From NCBI RefSeq assembly GCF_001995985.1, contig NZ_MUFC01000021.1, positions 3,753 through 42,472 of the forward strand: a stretch of 38,720 nt of DNA, written 5' to 3'. The stretch comes from Salinivibrio sharmensis (GTDB taxonomy: Bacteria; Pseudomonadota; Gammaproteobacteria; Enterobacterales; Vibrionaceae). The translations under genes and the position numbers were made by a program. Below the pieces are notes generated by a model. That model saw nothing but the letters and a program-made list of their open reading frames with translations. It was not told the origin of the DNA and did no database searches. Shown here piece after piece: positions 18,202 to 27,163 of the stretch (positions within the stretch are counted from its first letter, which is position 1; each line of letters opens with the position of its first letter).

Positions 18202-19133
18202 GCGTCGTCTTGGTAAAGTTTATCCAGGATTTGCCGCGCGCCTTGGGCGAGAAGTTGCTCTGCTAAATCCGTACCGAGCTGCTCACCTTTTTCCAAAGGC
18301 CCTGTCACTTCGGCGCGTAAAATGGTCGAACCGTCGGGCTCGCCGACTAACGCACGTAGCCAGACTTTATCGCCTTGAATTTCTGAATAGCTGCCAATCG
18401 GCACCTGACAGCCGCCTTCGAGTCGGTTATTCATTGCACGTTCACACAATACGCGCTCGGTGGTGCTGGCGTCAGACAAAGGCGCGAGTAAGGTGCGAAT
18501 GCGCTCATCATCCAATCGGCATTCAATCCCCACAGCACCTTGGCCGACGGCAGGGAGAATGACTTCTGGTGGGATTTCGCTACGGATCCGCTCATTCAAG
18601 CCTAATCGTTTTAAGCCGGCGGCAGCGAGGACAATCGCGTCGTACTGACCGTCATCGAGTTTGCCAAGGCGCGTGCCGACATTGCCCCGTAACGTGTTAA
18701 TGACTAGATCAGGCCGGCGCTCGCGTAACTGGCATTCACGACGCAGGCTGGATGTGCCGACGACGGCCCCTTTAGGTAAATCGTCAATGCTTTGGTAATG
18801 GTTTGAGACAAACGCATCTCGTGGGTCACCGCGTTCACAGATGGTGACCAGCCCTAATCCTTCGGGGAATTCAACCGGGACATCTTTCATTGAGTGCACC
18901 GCAATGTCTGCGCGGCCGTCGAGCATCGCTTGTTCAAGCTCTTTAATAAACAAGCCCTTACCACCGATTTTCGCCAAAGGCGTGTCCAGAATCACGTCAC
19001 CTTTCGTGACCATCGGTACCAGTTCAACCGTTAGCCCCGGGTGAGCGCGCTCTAATGCGTCTTTAACAAATTCAGCTTGCCAGAGAGCCAAAGGGCTTTT
19101 GCGCGTGGCAATGCGTACAGGCGTTGAGTACAT
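18198..19133 (-). CDS. hemC: Porphobilinogen deaminase (hydroxymethylbilane synthase)
   Basis: Joins four porphobilinogen molecules into hydroxymethylbilane in the cytoplasm. Starting at the ATG of [19 protein letters not shown] gives 311 residues; AAGGA lies about 9 nt upstream. An upstream start at 19166 would add 11 residues not usual in the family. Family blocks: [50 protein letters not shown] and [12 protein letters not shown]. The Cys in the last is residue 242 from this start and is the attachment site of the dipyrromethane cofactor. First gene of hemCDXY, divergent from cyaA as in E. coli. Confidence 0.97.
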   Translation of the reverse strand: MYSTPVRIATRKSPLALWQAEFVKDALERAHPGLTVELVPMVTKGDVILDTPLAKIGGKGLFIKELEQAMLDGRADIAVHSMKDVPVEFPEGLGLVTICERGDPRDAFVSNHYQSIDDLPKGAVVGTSSLRRECQLRERRPDLVINTLRGNVGTRLGKLDDGQYDAIVLAAAGLKRLGLNERIRSEIPPEVILPAVGQGAVGIECRLDDERIRTLLAPLSDASTTERVLCERAMNNRLEGGCQVPIGSYSEIQGDKVWLRALVGEPDGSTILRAEVTGPLEKGEQLGTDLAEQLLAQGARQILDKLYQDDA

Positions 19134-19247
19134 GGTGTGTTTTCCTTCTTGGTTCATAACGCCCATCGTAACATTGGCGCTGGACGACTCGTAATCTCTG
19201 CCATGCCGTTTGGCGATTTATGACGGCGTTATGGTCATATAGGTGAA

Positions 19248-19269
19248 AATATGTGATCAATCGCATATT
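19248..19269. repeat. 22-bp imperfect inverted repeat in the hemC-cyaA gap
   Basis: AATATG at the left and CATATT at the right are exact complements, and the inner bases continue the symmetry with only two arm mismatches outside the centre: TGAT left, ATCG right. It contains TGTGA on the left arm, but the spacing to the second half is 4 rather than 6 bases, so it is not a normal CRP site. Probably a dimeric regulator site for hemC, cyaA or both. Confidence 0.5.
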
Positions 19270-19284
19270 ATTTGCGCAAATAAT
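19267..19284. repeat. Perfect 18-bp palindrome in the hemC-cyaA gap
   Basis: ATTATTTGC is followed directly by its reverse complement GCAAATAAT. It touches the inverted repeat at 19248-19269 and lies about 60 bp before the predicted cyaA promoter. A perfect palindrome without loop is more likely a protein-binding site than an RNA hairpin. The binding protein is not identified. Confidence 0.6.
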
Positions 19285-19340
19285 GAGATCTGAAGGCGGC
19301 AATATGGCTGACTTACGACTAAGGTAGTAGAGCAAAAAAG

Positions 19341-19370
19341 TTGATATTGATCTCAAAAAGCACCTATAGT
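19341..19370 (+). promoter_or_regulatory. Predicted promoter of cyaA
   Basis: TTGATA (19341-19346), an 18-nt spacer and TATAGT (19365-19370, 5 of 6 to consensus). Transcription would start near 19377, leaving a leader of about 155 bases. E. coli cyaA also has a long leader and several promoters. Confidence 0.55.
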
Positions 19371-19427
19371 GCGATGTTGATACCACCACACGGGCATCGG
19401 GGTTATTGGCTTTACCCGAGTTGTCGA

Positions 19428-19449
19428 GAGTGTTACATTGATCACGTTT
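19428..19449 (+). promoter_or_regulatory. CRP-like site in the cyaA leader
   Basis: TGTTA-CATTGA-TCACG (19431-19446) matches 8 of the 10 defined bases of TGTGA-N6-TCACA with correct spacing. It lies downstream of the predicted start of transcription, where CRP would repress. In E. coli CRP-cAMP represses cyaA, so a feedback loop here is plausible but unproven. Confidence 0.45.
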
Positions 19450-19531
19450 TGTTATCTGCAATTGGGCGGATACGGTGAAGACAGTAACGTCGACCTGTTG
19501 ACCAGGATGTCAACGAATCTGGATGATTGCC

Positions 19532-22108
19532 TTGCAAACATACGTAGAACAGCAAACTGAGCGCATCGAGGCGTTTAACCGCGTGAGAATGGATCGCGCG
19601 CGGTCCGCGATGAGCCGTCAGGCGCAAGCTATCTTTGATGTGCTGCCAGTGCTTTTACATCTAAATCACCCCGCATTACCCGGGTTTTGTGGTGACAGCG
19701 TACCTTTCGGTATTGCTGATTACGAGCTCGATGAGGCGCAACGCGAGTTTGTCTCTGATTGCCTGATCCACTCAGACACCCGCTTTTCTTCTTTAACCGC
19801 CTGTGTGGAGGGCCTTGAGCGCCATCCGATCAAAGGCATGTATACCATGGGCAGTACCGGCTCGATGGGACAAAGCCTTACCAGTGATCTGGATATCTGG
19901 GTCTGTATTGACGGCTCAGTGACAGCGGCGCAGCGCGATAAGCTTGATGCCAAATGCATGGCGATCTCTGAATGGGCGTTAAGCCAAGGGATAGAAGCCA
20001 ATTTTTTTGTGGTTTGTGAAGGGCGTTTTCGTCACCATCTCAGCCAGGCAATGACCAGCGATAACTGTGGCACCAGTCAGCATTTCCTGCTGCTGGACGA
20101 GTTTTATCGTTCCTCCATGCGACTCGCCGGGCAAAAACTGTTGTGGTACATGGTGCCGCCAGAAATGGAAGGCTGCTACGAGGAATATGTTGATACACTG
20201 GTGGCCGAACATGGCCTTGACCGTCGAGATTGGGTCGATTTTGGCGGTTTGCCGACCATCCCGGCCGAAGAGTATTTTGGCTCGAGTTTGTGGCAGCTGT
20301 ATAAAAGCATAGATTCACCGTATAAGTCGGTACTCAAAGCGATTTTGCTCGAGGCCTACTCGTGGCAGTATCCCGGCACCCAGCTTTTGAGTGTGGATGG
20401 CAAGCGCCGCTTCTATGCAGGCTGGGTCGATGTGTATCAATCTGATGCTTATTATCTGATGCTGGAAAAAGTCACCCGCTATTTGGAGTCGATTGGTGAT
20501 ACCCGCCGCCTAGATTTGGTTCGTCGTTGTTTTTATCTGAAAACCCATGAGAAATTAACACAGTCCCCTGCAACTGGCTCGGTCGCTTGGCGCCGAGAAG
20601 TGCTACGCTTATTAGCGCGTGAGTGGGGCTGGGATGAACAAGCATTGGCGTACCTCGATAACCGTCGCCATTGGAAAGTCGAGGAAGTACAGTACGCGCA
20701 CAATGAGCTGCTTGATGCCTTGATGCAAAGCTATCGGAACCTGATCCGCTTTGCTCGTCGTAACGACATCACCTCGGCGATCAGCCCACAAGACATCAGC
20801 ATTCTGGCCCGAAAACTGTACGCGGCGTTCGAAGAATTGCCGGGTAAGGTCACTCTGTTGAATCCGCAGATTTCACCGGATCTCCACGAGCCGGATCTCA
20901 CCTTTATTCAAGTGCCGGAGGGGCGTACCAATGCGCCGGGGTGGTATTTGTATAAGCACTCGCTTGATCCGGTTGATATAATCGGTCGCGCCCCACTTGA
21001 GCACAACAGCTACCTCTCCAAGCTGGTCGCTTGGGCATTTTTCAATGGGCTGCTAACAGAGTCAACCCGCCTGGATACCGTGGTACGCGACGCCGATGTT
21101 GACCTTGATACCTTGTATCAGCTGGTCAGTGATATTCGTAATACCTTCTCGCTCAACCCTCCACGTCCGACGCTGGATGCGTTGTCGAGCCCGTGTGAAA
21201 TTCGCCAGCTCGCCTTATTTGTTAACCTTGAGCACGATCCAACGTCGGCGTACAAGAAACCGTCGATGCGTTTTGACTTCAAAAACAGTGACATATTCAG
21301 CTATGGCGCTGAGCAAACGTGTTTGGTGGGGAGTGTTGATCTCGTTTATCGTAACTCGTGGAATGAAGTTCGAACCCTGAATTACCGCGGCGACGATGCC
21401 ATTTTGGAGGCATTGAAAACCATGTTGGGCAAAATGCACCAAGATGCAGTGCCGCCTGAATCAGTGGATGTATTCTGCTATTCCAGCAAAATGCGTGGTT
21501 TAATTCGTAACTTGGTTTACCAATTGGTCGCAGAATGTATTGAGTTGCGTCTTAAGCCGGTTGAGAAAGAAAAACGCCGCCGCTTTAAGGCGTTGCGAAT
21601 TGGCAAGCAAACCCATGGTTTGTTCTTTGAGCGTCGGGGCGTATCAGTACAGCGGTTAGAAAACTCAGTCGATTTTTATCGCTGTATTTCCACCAACAAA
21701 GTCAATGGCACGCCAGTGATGGTGGTCGACAACCCACAAGATGTGCATCCGCCTGAAGTGGTTGATGCGTATGCCAGCGAGGGCTTGGTGCAGTTTTTCT
21801 TTGAAGATTGTACTAATGGCTACAACCTGTACATTCTTGATGAGAACAACCGGGTGGAAGTGTATCGCCAATGTAGCGGCGATAAAACCGAGATGGTACA
21901 GGGCGTGAACCGCTTCTATACCTCCTCACATGACCGTTATAGTTACAGTGCTAACTTTATCAACTTTAACTTGCCACAGTTTTATCAAATCGTTACCGAT
22001 GATGGTGGCGATACACATGCGCTGCCCTTTAAGTGTGATGGCCAGATGCAGCCGCCACGGCCACCGTCTCAGGGTGGGTTTACCGGACAAGTCGCTTCAT
22101 TTAAGTAA
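19532..22108 (+). CDS. cyaA: Class I adenylate cyclase
   Basis: Makes cAMP from ATP for CRP-dependent regulation; cytoplasmic, activated by phosphorylated EIIA-Glc in enterics. Catalytic N-terminal part: MGSTGSMGQSLTSDLDIWVC (from about residue 106), where Gly-Ser and the Asp-x-Asp pair form the nucleotidyltransferase metal site. Also visible are FRHHLSQAMTSDNCGTSQHF, LLDEFYRSSMRLAG, GSSLWQLYKSIDSPYKSVLK and LLEAYSWQYPG. The C-terminal regulatory part contains LVGSVDLVYRNSWNEVRTL and ends with FINFNLPQFYQI. I choose the TTG at 19532 (QTYVEQQTERIEAF, 858 residues): GGATG lies suitably upstream and E. coli cyaA also uses TTG. An ATG at 19523 would add three codons but its nearest ribosome-site-like sequence is too far away. 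Confidence 0.96.
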   Translation: MQTYVEQQTERIEAFNRVRMDRARSAMSRQAQAIFDVLPVLLHLNHPALPGFCGDSVPFGIADYELDEAQREFVSDCLIHSDTRFSSLTACVEGLERHPIKGMYTMGSTGSMGQSLTSDLDIWVCIDGSVTAAQRDKLDAKCMAISEWALSQGIEANFFVVCEGRFRHHLSQAMTSDNCGTSQHFLLLDEFYRSSMRLAGQKLLWYMVPPEMEGCYEEYVDTLVAEHGLDRRDWVDFGGLPTIPAEEYFGSSLWQLYKSIDSPYKSVLKAILLEAYSWQYPGTQLLSVDGKRRFYAGWVDVYQSDAYYLMLEKVTRYLESIGDTRRLDLVRRCFYLKTHEKLTQSPATGSVAWRREVLRLLAREWGWDEQALAYLDNRRHWKVEEVQYAHNELLDALMQSYRNLIRFARRNDITSAISPQDISILARKLYAAFEELPGKVTLLNPQISPDLHEPDLTFIQVPEGRTNAPGWYLYKHSLDPVDIIGRAPLEHNSYLSKLVAWAFFNGLLTESTRLDTVVRDADVDLDTLYQLVSDIRNTFSLNPPRPTLDALSSPCEIRQLALFVNLEHDPTSAYKKPSMRFDFKNSDIFSYGAEQTCLVGSVDLVYRNSWNEVRTLNYRGDDAILEALKTMLGKMHQDAVPPESVDVFCYSSKMRGLIRNLVYQLVAECIELRLKPVEKEKRRRFKALRIGKQTHGLFFERRGVSVQRLENSVDFYRCISTNKVNGTPVMVVDNPQDVHPPEVVDAYASEGLVQFFFEDCTNGYNLYILDENNRVEVYRQCSGDKTEMVQGVNRFYTSSHDRYSYSANFINFNLPQFYQIVTDDGGDTHALPFKCDGQMQPPRPPSQGGFTGQVASFK

Positions 22109-22114
22109 ATATGA

Positions 22115-22133
22115 GATCCCGATGCTCGGGATC
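22115..22133. terminator. Stem-loop between convergent cyaA and cyaY
   Basis: GATCCCGA-TGC-TCGGGATC, a perfect 8-bp stem six bases after the cyaA stop. Neither strand has a strong T-run, so it may act as a weak two-way terminator or 3'-end stabiliser. Confidence 0.5.
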
Positions 22134-22158
22134 CCATGTGTGCTTTCCCTGTAAACAC

Positions 22159-22470
22159 TTACCAAGAAACAGGCTCACCCGCGTGCTTGCTGCACTCTTG
22201 TTGCACTAAATCCATCAACACCAGGCCTGTTTTGCTGCAAGTCCATTCACCGTCTTTGAGGCCAAAGTGGAACCCACCACTTTTTGATGCCACCCAAATT
22301 TCTTGCATGGGCTCTTGGCGGTTAATGATGATTTGGCTGCCATCATCAAATTCCAGCGTCATCACGTTGCCAACGCTCTCATAATCGATGTCGGCGCCTG
22401 AGTCATCGATACCTTCTTCAATGGCCTGCATTTGTAAATCGACCAACTGATGATATTCCGTTGTGTTCAT
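22159..22470 (-). CDS. cyaY: Iron-sulfur cluster assembly regulator CyaY (bacterial frataxin)
   Basis: Binds iron and the IscS desulfurase and tunes Fe-S cluster assembly; cytoplasmic. 103 residues, family usual 104-109. The N-terminal helix is strongly acidic (EEGIDDSGADIDYE), the iron-binding ridge. The frataxin core follows: VMTLEFDDGSQIIINRQEPMQEIWVA, then SGGFHF and DGEWTCSKTG. It faces cyaA and runs divergent from lptM, the same arrangement as E. coli cyaA-cyaY-yifL. Confidence 0.96.
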   Translation of the reverse strand: MNTTEYHQLVDLQMQAIEEGIDDSGADIDYESVGNVMTLEFDDGSQIIINRQEPMQEIWVASKSGGFHFGLKDGEWTCSKTGLVLMDLVQQECSKHAGEPVSW

Positions 22471-22484
22471 CCCGTTACATCCTA

Positions 22485-22513
22485 TTGCTTTTCATGGTTG
22501 TGATGCGATTATA
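22485..22513 (+). promoter_or_regulatory. Weak predicted promoter of the lptM-lysA-dapF operon
   Basis: TTGCTT (22485-22490) with GATTAT (22507-22512), or TATAGA one register later, at 16-19 nt spacing. Only partial matches, but it is the only gap before a six-gene plus-strand run. Confidence 0.3.
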
Positions 22514-22547
22514 GAGGGCATTGACTCGATAATCACTGGCATTCACT

Positions 22548-22658
22548 ATGCGAAAACTCATCATTTTACTGATGTTCACTGGCATCATGACACTGACCGG
22601 CTGTGGCCAACAAGGGCCCCTGTACTATCCGGACGAACAACCGACGCAAAACCAATAA
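22548..22658 (+). CDS. lptM: LPS-assembly lipoprotein LptM (YifL family)
   Basis: A 36-residue lipoprotein precursor. The signal peptide MRKLIILLMFTGIMTLTGC ends in the lipobox L-T-G-C with lipidated Cys19; the mature part begins CGQQGPLYYPDEQ, the conserved signature of the YifL family. In E. coli LptM helps the LptDE translocon fold correctly in the outer membrane. It is too short for most ORF cut-offs. Position between cyaY and lysA/dapF is conserved: E. coli has yifL just before dapF. Its coding sequence ends 25 bp before the lysA start. Confidence 0.93.
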   Translation: MRKLIILLMFTGIMTLTGCGQQGPLYYPDEQPTQNQ

Positions 22659-22683
22659 TCAACCACAACAGGGAAGAACACCT

Positions 22684-23937
22684 TTGGACTATTTCAATTA
22701 TCAGGAAGACGGCCAACTGTGGGCCGAATCACTGCCCTTGACCCAGCTTGCCGATGATCACGGCACGCCTTTGTATGTCTACTCGCGCGCCACTTTTGAG
22801 CGTCATTGGCATGCGTTTGATCATGCCGTAGGCACTCACCCGCATTTGGTGTGTTATGCCGTCAAAGCGAACGCCAATATCGGTGTATTAAATGTGCTGG
22901 CACGCTTGGGCTCAGGGTTTGATATTGTCTCTCAAGGTGAACTCGAGCGGGTGCTCGTCGCCGGTGGTGATCCCGCGAAAGTGGTGTTTTCTGGCGTGGG
23001 GAAAACGGCCGCAGAGATGCGTCGTGCGTTGGAAGTAGGTATCAAATGCTTTAACGTAGAATCACACTCTGAGCTTGATCGCTTAAACCAAGTAGCGGGC
23101 GAATTGGGTGTGCAAGCACCGATATCGCTGCGTATTAACCCCGATGTGGATGCCAATACTCACCCTTATATTTCTACCGGGTTGAAAGACAATAAGTTTG
23201 GTATTGCGTTCGACCAAGCATTGAGCAGCTTCCGTTATGCCGCCAGCCTGCCACATTTGAAGGTAGAAGGCATTGATTGTCACATTGGCTCGCAGCTAAC
23301 TGAACTGGCACCGTTTATTGAATCCACTGACCGTTTGTTGGCGCTGATTGATACCTTAGGCGATGAAGGCATTGCGATTCGCCATCTCGATGTGGGTGGC
23401 GGCTTAGGCGTGACCTACAGTGACGAAAAACCGCCTCAGCCATCCGAGTATGCCAAAGCGCTGCTGGCGCGTTTGGACAATCATCGTCATCTTGAGCTGA
23501 TTTTTGAGCCGGGCCGCGCGATTGCCGCCAATGCAGGGGTATTGCTAACCAAGGTTGAGTTCCTCAAGCACAGTGAGCACAAAAACTTTGCCATTATCGA
23601 TGCGGGGATGAACGATTTAATTCGTCCGTCACTGTATCAAGCTTATCAAGAGATCATCCCTGTGGTACCGCGCCAAGGTGAGCCACAAACCTATGATTTA
23701 GTAGGCCCAGTGTGTGAAACCGGCGATTACTTGGGTAAAAACCGTTCGCTGGTGTTAGAAGCAGGCGATTTGCTGGCGGTGCGCTCAGCTGGCGCGTATG
23801 GCTTTGTGATGGCGTCAAACTACAACTCACGCTGCCGCCCCGCCGAAGTGATGGTCGACGGTGACCAAGCGCATCTTGTGCGCGAGCGCGAAAACTTGGC
23901 GTCGCTATGGCAGCTTGAACAGCACCTACCAGAATAA
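22684..23937 (+). CDS. lysA: Diaminopimelate decarboxylase
   Basis: PLP enzyme that decarboxylates meso-diaminopimelate to L-lysine. Fold-type III (alanine-racemase-like barrel): the PLP Lys is in CYAVKANAN (about residue 61), with [26 protein letters not shown] and FEPGRAI following in family order. The C-terminal active-site Cys is in [11 protein letters not shown]. The start is TTG at 22684 ([13 protein letters not shown]): it gives 417 residues, the usual length in vibrios, and AGGGAA lies about 9 nt upstream. The frame is open further upstream to 22603, but that overlaps lptM. Next gene is dapF, which makes its substrate. Confidence 0.96.
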   Translation: MDYFNYQEDGQLWAESLPLTQLADDHGTPLYVYSRATFERHWHAFDHAVGTHPHLVCYAVKANANIGVLNVLARLGSGFDIVSQGELERVLVAGGDPAKVVFSGVGKTAAEMRRALEVGIKCFNVESHSELDRLNQVAGELGVQAPISLRINPDVDANTHPYISTGLKDNKFGIAFDQALSSFRYAASLPHLKVEGIDCHIGSQLTELAPFIESTDRLLALIDTLGDEGIAIRHLDVGGGLGVTYSDEKPPQPSEYAKALLARLDNHRHLELIFEPGRAIAANAGVLLTKVEFLKHSEHKNFAIIDAGMNDLIRPSLYQAYQEIIPVVPRQGEPQTYDLVGPVCETGDYLGKNRSLVLEAGDLLAVRSAGAYGFVMASNYNSRCRPAEVMVDGDQAHLVRERENLASLWQLEQHLPE

Positions 23938-23945
23938 GGATTGGC

Positions 23946-24776
23946 ATGCAGGTACAGTTTGCAAAAATGCACGGGCTGGGCAACGACTTCATGGTGGTTG
24001 ACTGTGTCACGCAGAACGCGTTCTTTTCGCCGGATCTGATTCGGCGTTTAGCCGATCGCCAGCGTGGCGTCGGGTTTGACCAGTTACTCGTGGTTGAACC
24101 GCCTTACGATCCCGAGACGGATTTCCACTATCGCATTTTTAACCCTGACGCGTCGGAAGTGTCGCAATGCGGCAATGGTGCGCGCTGCTTTGCGCGTTTC
24201 GTGCGAATGAAAGGGCTGACCAATAAGCATCAGATCAGTGTGAGCACCCAAGCCGGTAAAATGCTGCTGCACATTGAAAACGACAGTCAGGTACGCGTGA
24301 ACATGGGCGAGCCTGAATTCACACCGGGGAAAATTCCGTTTCGTGCCAACTCACAAGAAAAAACCTACTTGATGCGGGTGGCGGAGCAGACCTTGTTTGT
24401 GGGTGCCGTGAGCATGGGCAACCCGCATGTGGTGACTGTGGTCGAGGATGTCGACCATGCCGACGTGGACACCTTGGGGCCGCTACTTGAAAGTCACGAA
24501 CGCTTCCCCGAACGGGTCAATGCCGGCTTTATGCAGATCCTTTCCCGCAATGCGATTAAGCTTAGAGTGTACGAGCGCGGTGCTGGTGAAACCCAAGCCT
24601 GTGGCAGTGGCGCGTGTGCCGCGGTTGCGGTCGGGATTATACAAGGCGTGCTTGATGAGCAAGTGACGGTGAGTTTACCCGGTGGAGATTTACGCATTCG
24701 CTGGCGTGGCCCGGGTCATCCCTTATCAATGACAGGCCCAGCGACACATGTATTTGATGGACAATTGCAATTATGA
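23946..24776 (+). CDS. dapF: Diaminopimelate epimerase
   Basis: Interconverts LL- and meso-diaminopimelate without cofactor, using two Cys as acid and base. Both are present: [11 protein letters not shown] (Cys75) and [11 protein letters not shown] (Cys219). 276 residues, family usual 274. The start [17 protein letters not shown] is typical. It begins 8 bp after lysA and overlaps the next gene by 4 bp (ATGA). Confidence 0.97.
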   Translation: MQVQFAKMHGLGNDFMVVDCVTQNAFFSPDLIRRLADRQRGVGFDQLLVVEPPYDPETDFHYRIFNPDASEVSQCGNGARCFARFVRMKGLTNKHQISVSTQAGKMLLHIENDSQVRVNMGEPEFTPGKIPFRANSQEKTYLMRVAEQTLFVGAVSMGNPHVVTVVEDVDHADVDTLGPLLESHERFPERVNAGFMQILSRNAIKLRVYERGAGETQACGSGACAAVAVGIIQGVLDEQVTVSLPGGDLRIRWRGPGHPLSMTGPATHVFDGQLQL

Positions 24777-25465
24777 ATGATGGGGTACAAGCCTCGACGT
24801 TGGAAACCATGCCACTGAGCGACGAGGCGGTGGCAGCGTATTTAAAAGACAATCCAGATTTTTTTATTCGCCATCGCGATTTACTGACGCAGCTGACCGT
24901 GCCACATGGCGAGCAAGGTGCAGTATCGCTGGTGGAAATTCAACTCAAGCGCCTGCGTGAGCGGGTGGCGGAGCTGGAAGAAGACATTACCCAACTAATG
25001 AGCCTAGGGGCGAAAAACGATGCCCTGTTTCGTGCCTTTGCCGAGGCGCATCAAACGCTGTTGCGTGCCGACACGCCGCAGGCGGTGCAAACCGCGCTAA
25101 TGGCACTCAGTGAGCAACTGCAACTGAGCGTCAGCTTACGGGTGTACGCGCCTATCGACGGGCTGCAGACCATCTCGCGTCAAGCGGTGGATCAATTAAA
25201 GAGTCATCATTTTGCCGGACGTCGTTGTTATCTCGGGCGCTTACGCCGTGTGGATGCGGAAGTGGTGATGGCAACGCCACCGGAGCTAGGCTCTTTTGCG
25301 CTGGTACCGATTAAAGGGGAAGGCAAAGAGTGGGGACTGTTGAGCTTTGCGAGCGCAGATGGCGGGCACTTTCAGCCAGAAATGGACACCCTTTTTATCG
25401 AACAGCTGGCGGCACACTTGGCCATCTTATGTAGCCAGTGGACGAACAAGGGTGAGCGTCAGTGA
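24773..25465 (+). CDS. DUF484 family protein (YigA-like)
   Basis: 230 residues, cytoplasmic, no signal peptide or membrane segment. The conserved N-terminus [19 protein letters not shown] and [21 protein letters not shown] (coiled coil, about 55-80) leads into a GAF-like C-terminal domain ending [13 protein letters not shown]. The function is unknown. It is found next to xerC in many gammaproteobacteria, and E. coli yigA is in the same place. It overlaps dapF and xerC by 4 bp each. Confidence 0.92.
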   Translation: MNDGVQASTLETMPLSDEAVAAYLKDNPDFFIRHRDLLTQLTVPHGEQGAVSLVEIQLKRLRERVAELEEDITQLMSLGAKNDALFRAFAEAHQTLLRADTPQAVQTALMALSEQLQLSVSLRVYAPIDGLQTISRQAVDQLKSHHFAGRRCYLGRLRRVDAEVVMATPPELGSFALVPIKGEGKEWGLLSFASADGGHFQPEMDTLFIEQLAAHLAILCSQWTNKGERQ

Positions 25466-26433
25466 CAGCGGTAACGCCTGACCAAGCGGCTCCCCGTTCA
25501 CTGACGGTCCCTCTTGATCGGTTTTATCAATATCAGCTCAGCGAACGGGGTCTCAGTGCCCATACGCAACGTAATTATCAGCGCCAGTTAGATAAGATTG
25601 TCGACTTTCTGACCGCGCGGGGCATCGCTCATTGGCAAGACGTGGATGCCGACTGGGTGCGACAAATTTCGAGCCAAGCCAAACGCGATGGCCTCAAACC
25701 GGGCAGTATTGCATTGCGGCTGTCCGCACTGCGCAGCTTTTTCGACTATCTCGTGCAAACCGAACAGCTTGCCGCCAACCCAGCCAAAGGGGTCGCCGCG
25801 CCCAAGCAAGGGCGCCAGTTGCCGAAAAACCTCGATGTGGATGAAATGAATCAGCTGCTCGAGGTGGATCAAGACGACCCACTGTCGGTACGGGATCGGG
25901 CGATGATGGAGCTGATGTATGGCGCAGGGTTGCGTTTAGCCGAGCTGGTGGATCTCAACGTGCGTGATGTCTCGGTGCGTAAAGGGGATTTGCGTGTCAC
26001 CGGTAAAGGGGAAAAGGAGCGCATTGTGCCTTTTTCCGGCATGGCCAAAACCTGGGTGATGAACTGGTTAAAAGTGCGCAACCAGCTCCTCAAAGGGCCA
26101 GAAGAGGCACTGTTTATTTCTAAACTTGGGCAGCGAATTTCGCACCGTAGCGTGCAAAAACGTATGGCGGAGTGGGGACAAAAGCAGGCGGTGAACAGCC
26201 ATATTAATCCTCACAAACTGCGCCACAGCTTTGCCACTCACATGTTGGAGTCGTCTGGGGATTTGCGGGCGGTGCAAGAGCTGCTTGGCCATGCCGATTT
26301 AAGCACCACACAAATTTATACCCACTTAGATTTTCAACACTTGGCGAAAGTGTATGACGCGGCGCATCCTCGTGCCCGCAGTACAGGGGCTCGTAAACCC
26401 AGCGCAGGTAAAAAAAACAACTCGGAGTCGTGA
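25462..26433 (+). CDS. xerC: Tyrosine recombinase XerC
   Basis: With XerD it resolves chromosome dimers at dif. 323 residues; start GTG at 25462, overlapping the DUF484 stop. The N-terminal SAM-like core-binding domain covers about 15-105 ([25 protein letters not shown]). Catalytic residues by reading: Arg158 (GAGLRLAEL), a Lys in the [10 protein letters not shown] hairpin, His251 and Arg254 (HKLRHSF), His277 (LLGHADL) and nucleophile Tyr286 (TQIYTHL). The C-terminal tail is Lys/Ser-rich and longer than usual. Its place behind DUF484 and before yigB shows it is the chromosomal XerC and not an integrase of a mobile element. Confidence 0.97.
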   Translation: MTAVTPDQAAPRSLTVPLDRFYQYQLSERGLSAHTQRNYQRQLDKIVDFLTARGIAHWQDVDADWVRQISSQAKRDGLKPGSIALRLSALRSFFDYLVQTEQLAANPAKGVAAPKQGRQLPKNLDVDEMNQLLEVDQDDPLSVRDRAMMELMYGAGLRLAELVDLNVRDVSVRKGDLRVTGKGEKERIVPFSGMAKTWVMNWLKVRNQLLKGPEEALFISKLGQRISHRSVQKRMAEWGQKQAVNSHINPHKLRHSFATHMLESSGDLRAVQELLGHADLSTTQIYTHLDFQHLAKVYDAAHPRARSTGARKPSAGKKNNSES

Positions 26434-26434
26434 T

Positions 26435-27163
26435 ATGAAATTTTATCGTCGCTTAAACGCGTTTGATGCGGTGAGTTTTGACTTGGATGATACCTTGTAC
26501 GATAACTGGCCGGTGATCGCACGTGCGGAGGCGGCGCTAAGCGACTATTTGAGTGAGCACTGCCCACCGCTCGCCGCGCTTGATAAAGCCACCCTTGCGG
26601 GATTTCGCCGCCAAGCCCGTGATGAGAACCCTGCCCAACGCTTTGATGTTACCGCGATGCGGGTTGCCCAGCTGACGCTTGCCGGTGAACATGTGGGTTT
26701 AACCGCGGAGAAGGCGCGCGCACAAGCCCAAGCGGCGACCACCTTCTTTTGCGGATATCGCAGTGACTTTACTCCGCCGGCGCAAAGTGTGGCTTACTTA
26801 AAAGCCTGGTCCGAGAAACTGCCATTGGTGGCTATTACTAACGGTAACGTCGACACCGATGCGATTGGCCTGACGCCGTTTTTCCAGCATATTTTCCGGG
26901 CCGGTGAACACGGTGCGGCCAAGCCGAGTCCCGAGATGTTTGATAAGGCGGCGCAGGCCTTGGGCATCGCCCCGGCGCGTATTTTACATGTAGGCGATCA
27001 CTTAAGTTCGGATGTGGCTGGCGCGCGCCAAGCGGGCATGCAAGCCTGTTGGATCCGCCCAGAGCGCCAATCTCCGATGATGCGCAAAGGACGCACCTTA
27101 CCGGATGTGGCGATCGACGATTTATCTGAGCTCGATACCCTTATTCAGCAGTGGCACCGCTAA
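26435..27163 (+). CDS. yigB: HAD-family phosphatase YigB
   Basis: Cytoplasmic HAD hydrolase; in E. coli YigB dephosphorylates FMN and the riboflavin precursor 5-amino-6-(phosphoribitylamino)uracil. Start MKFYRRLNAFDAVSF gives 242 residues. Motif I FDLDDTLYDN (Asp16 and Asp18), motif II VAITNGN, Lys in AAKPSPEMF, and motif IV LHVGDHLSSDVAGARQAG are all present. The start is one base after the xerC stop. Its own stop overlaps the stop of the convergent DoxX gene by 4 bp. Last gene of the lptM-to-yigB operon; in E. coli the next gene is uvrD, whereas here the buf operon stands between. Confidence 0.94.
   Translation: MKFYRRLNAFDAVSFDLDDTLYDNWPVIARAEAALSDYLSEHCPPLAALDKATLAGFRRQARDENPAQRFDVTAMRVAQLTLAGEHVGLTAEKARAQAQAATTFFCGYRSDFTPPAQSVAYLKAWSEKLPLVAITNGNVDTDAIGLTPFFQHIFRAGEHGAAKPSPEMFDKAAQALGIAPARILHVGDHLSSDVAGARQAGMQACWIRPERQSPMMRKGRTLPDVAIDDLSELDTLIQQWHR

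Noticed and set aside
19251-19266. CRP site reading TGTGA at 19252
   Set aside because: The matching half is four, not six, bases away; it is part of a different palindrome.
19072-19461. Minus-strand frame of 129 codons over the hemC-cyaA gap
   Set aside because: It overlaps the start of hemC in another frame, has no family resemblance and would cover the palindromes and promoter.
25462-26433. Tyrosine recombinase as sign of an integrated element near the tRNAs
   Set aside because: It is XerC by its neighbours (dapF, DUF484, yigB) and lies 17 kb from the tRNA-Pro remnant.
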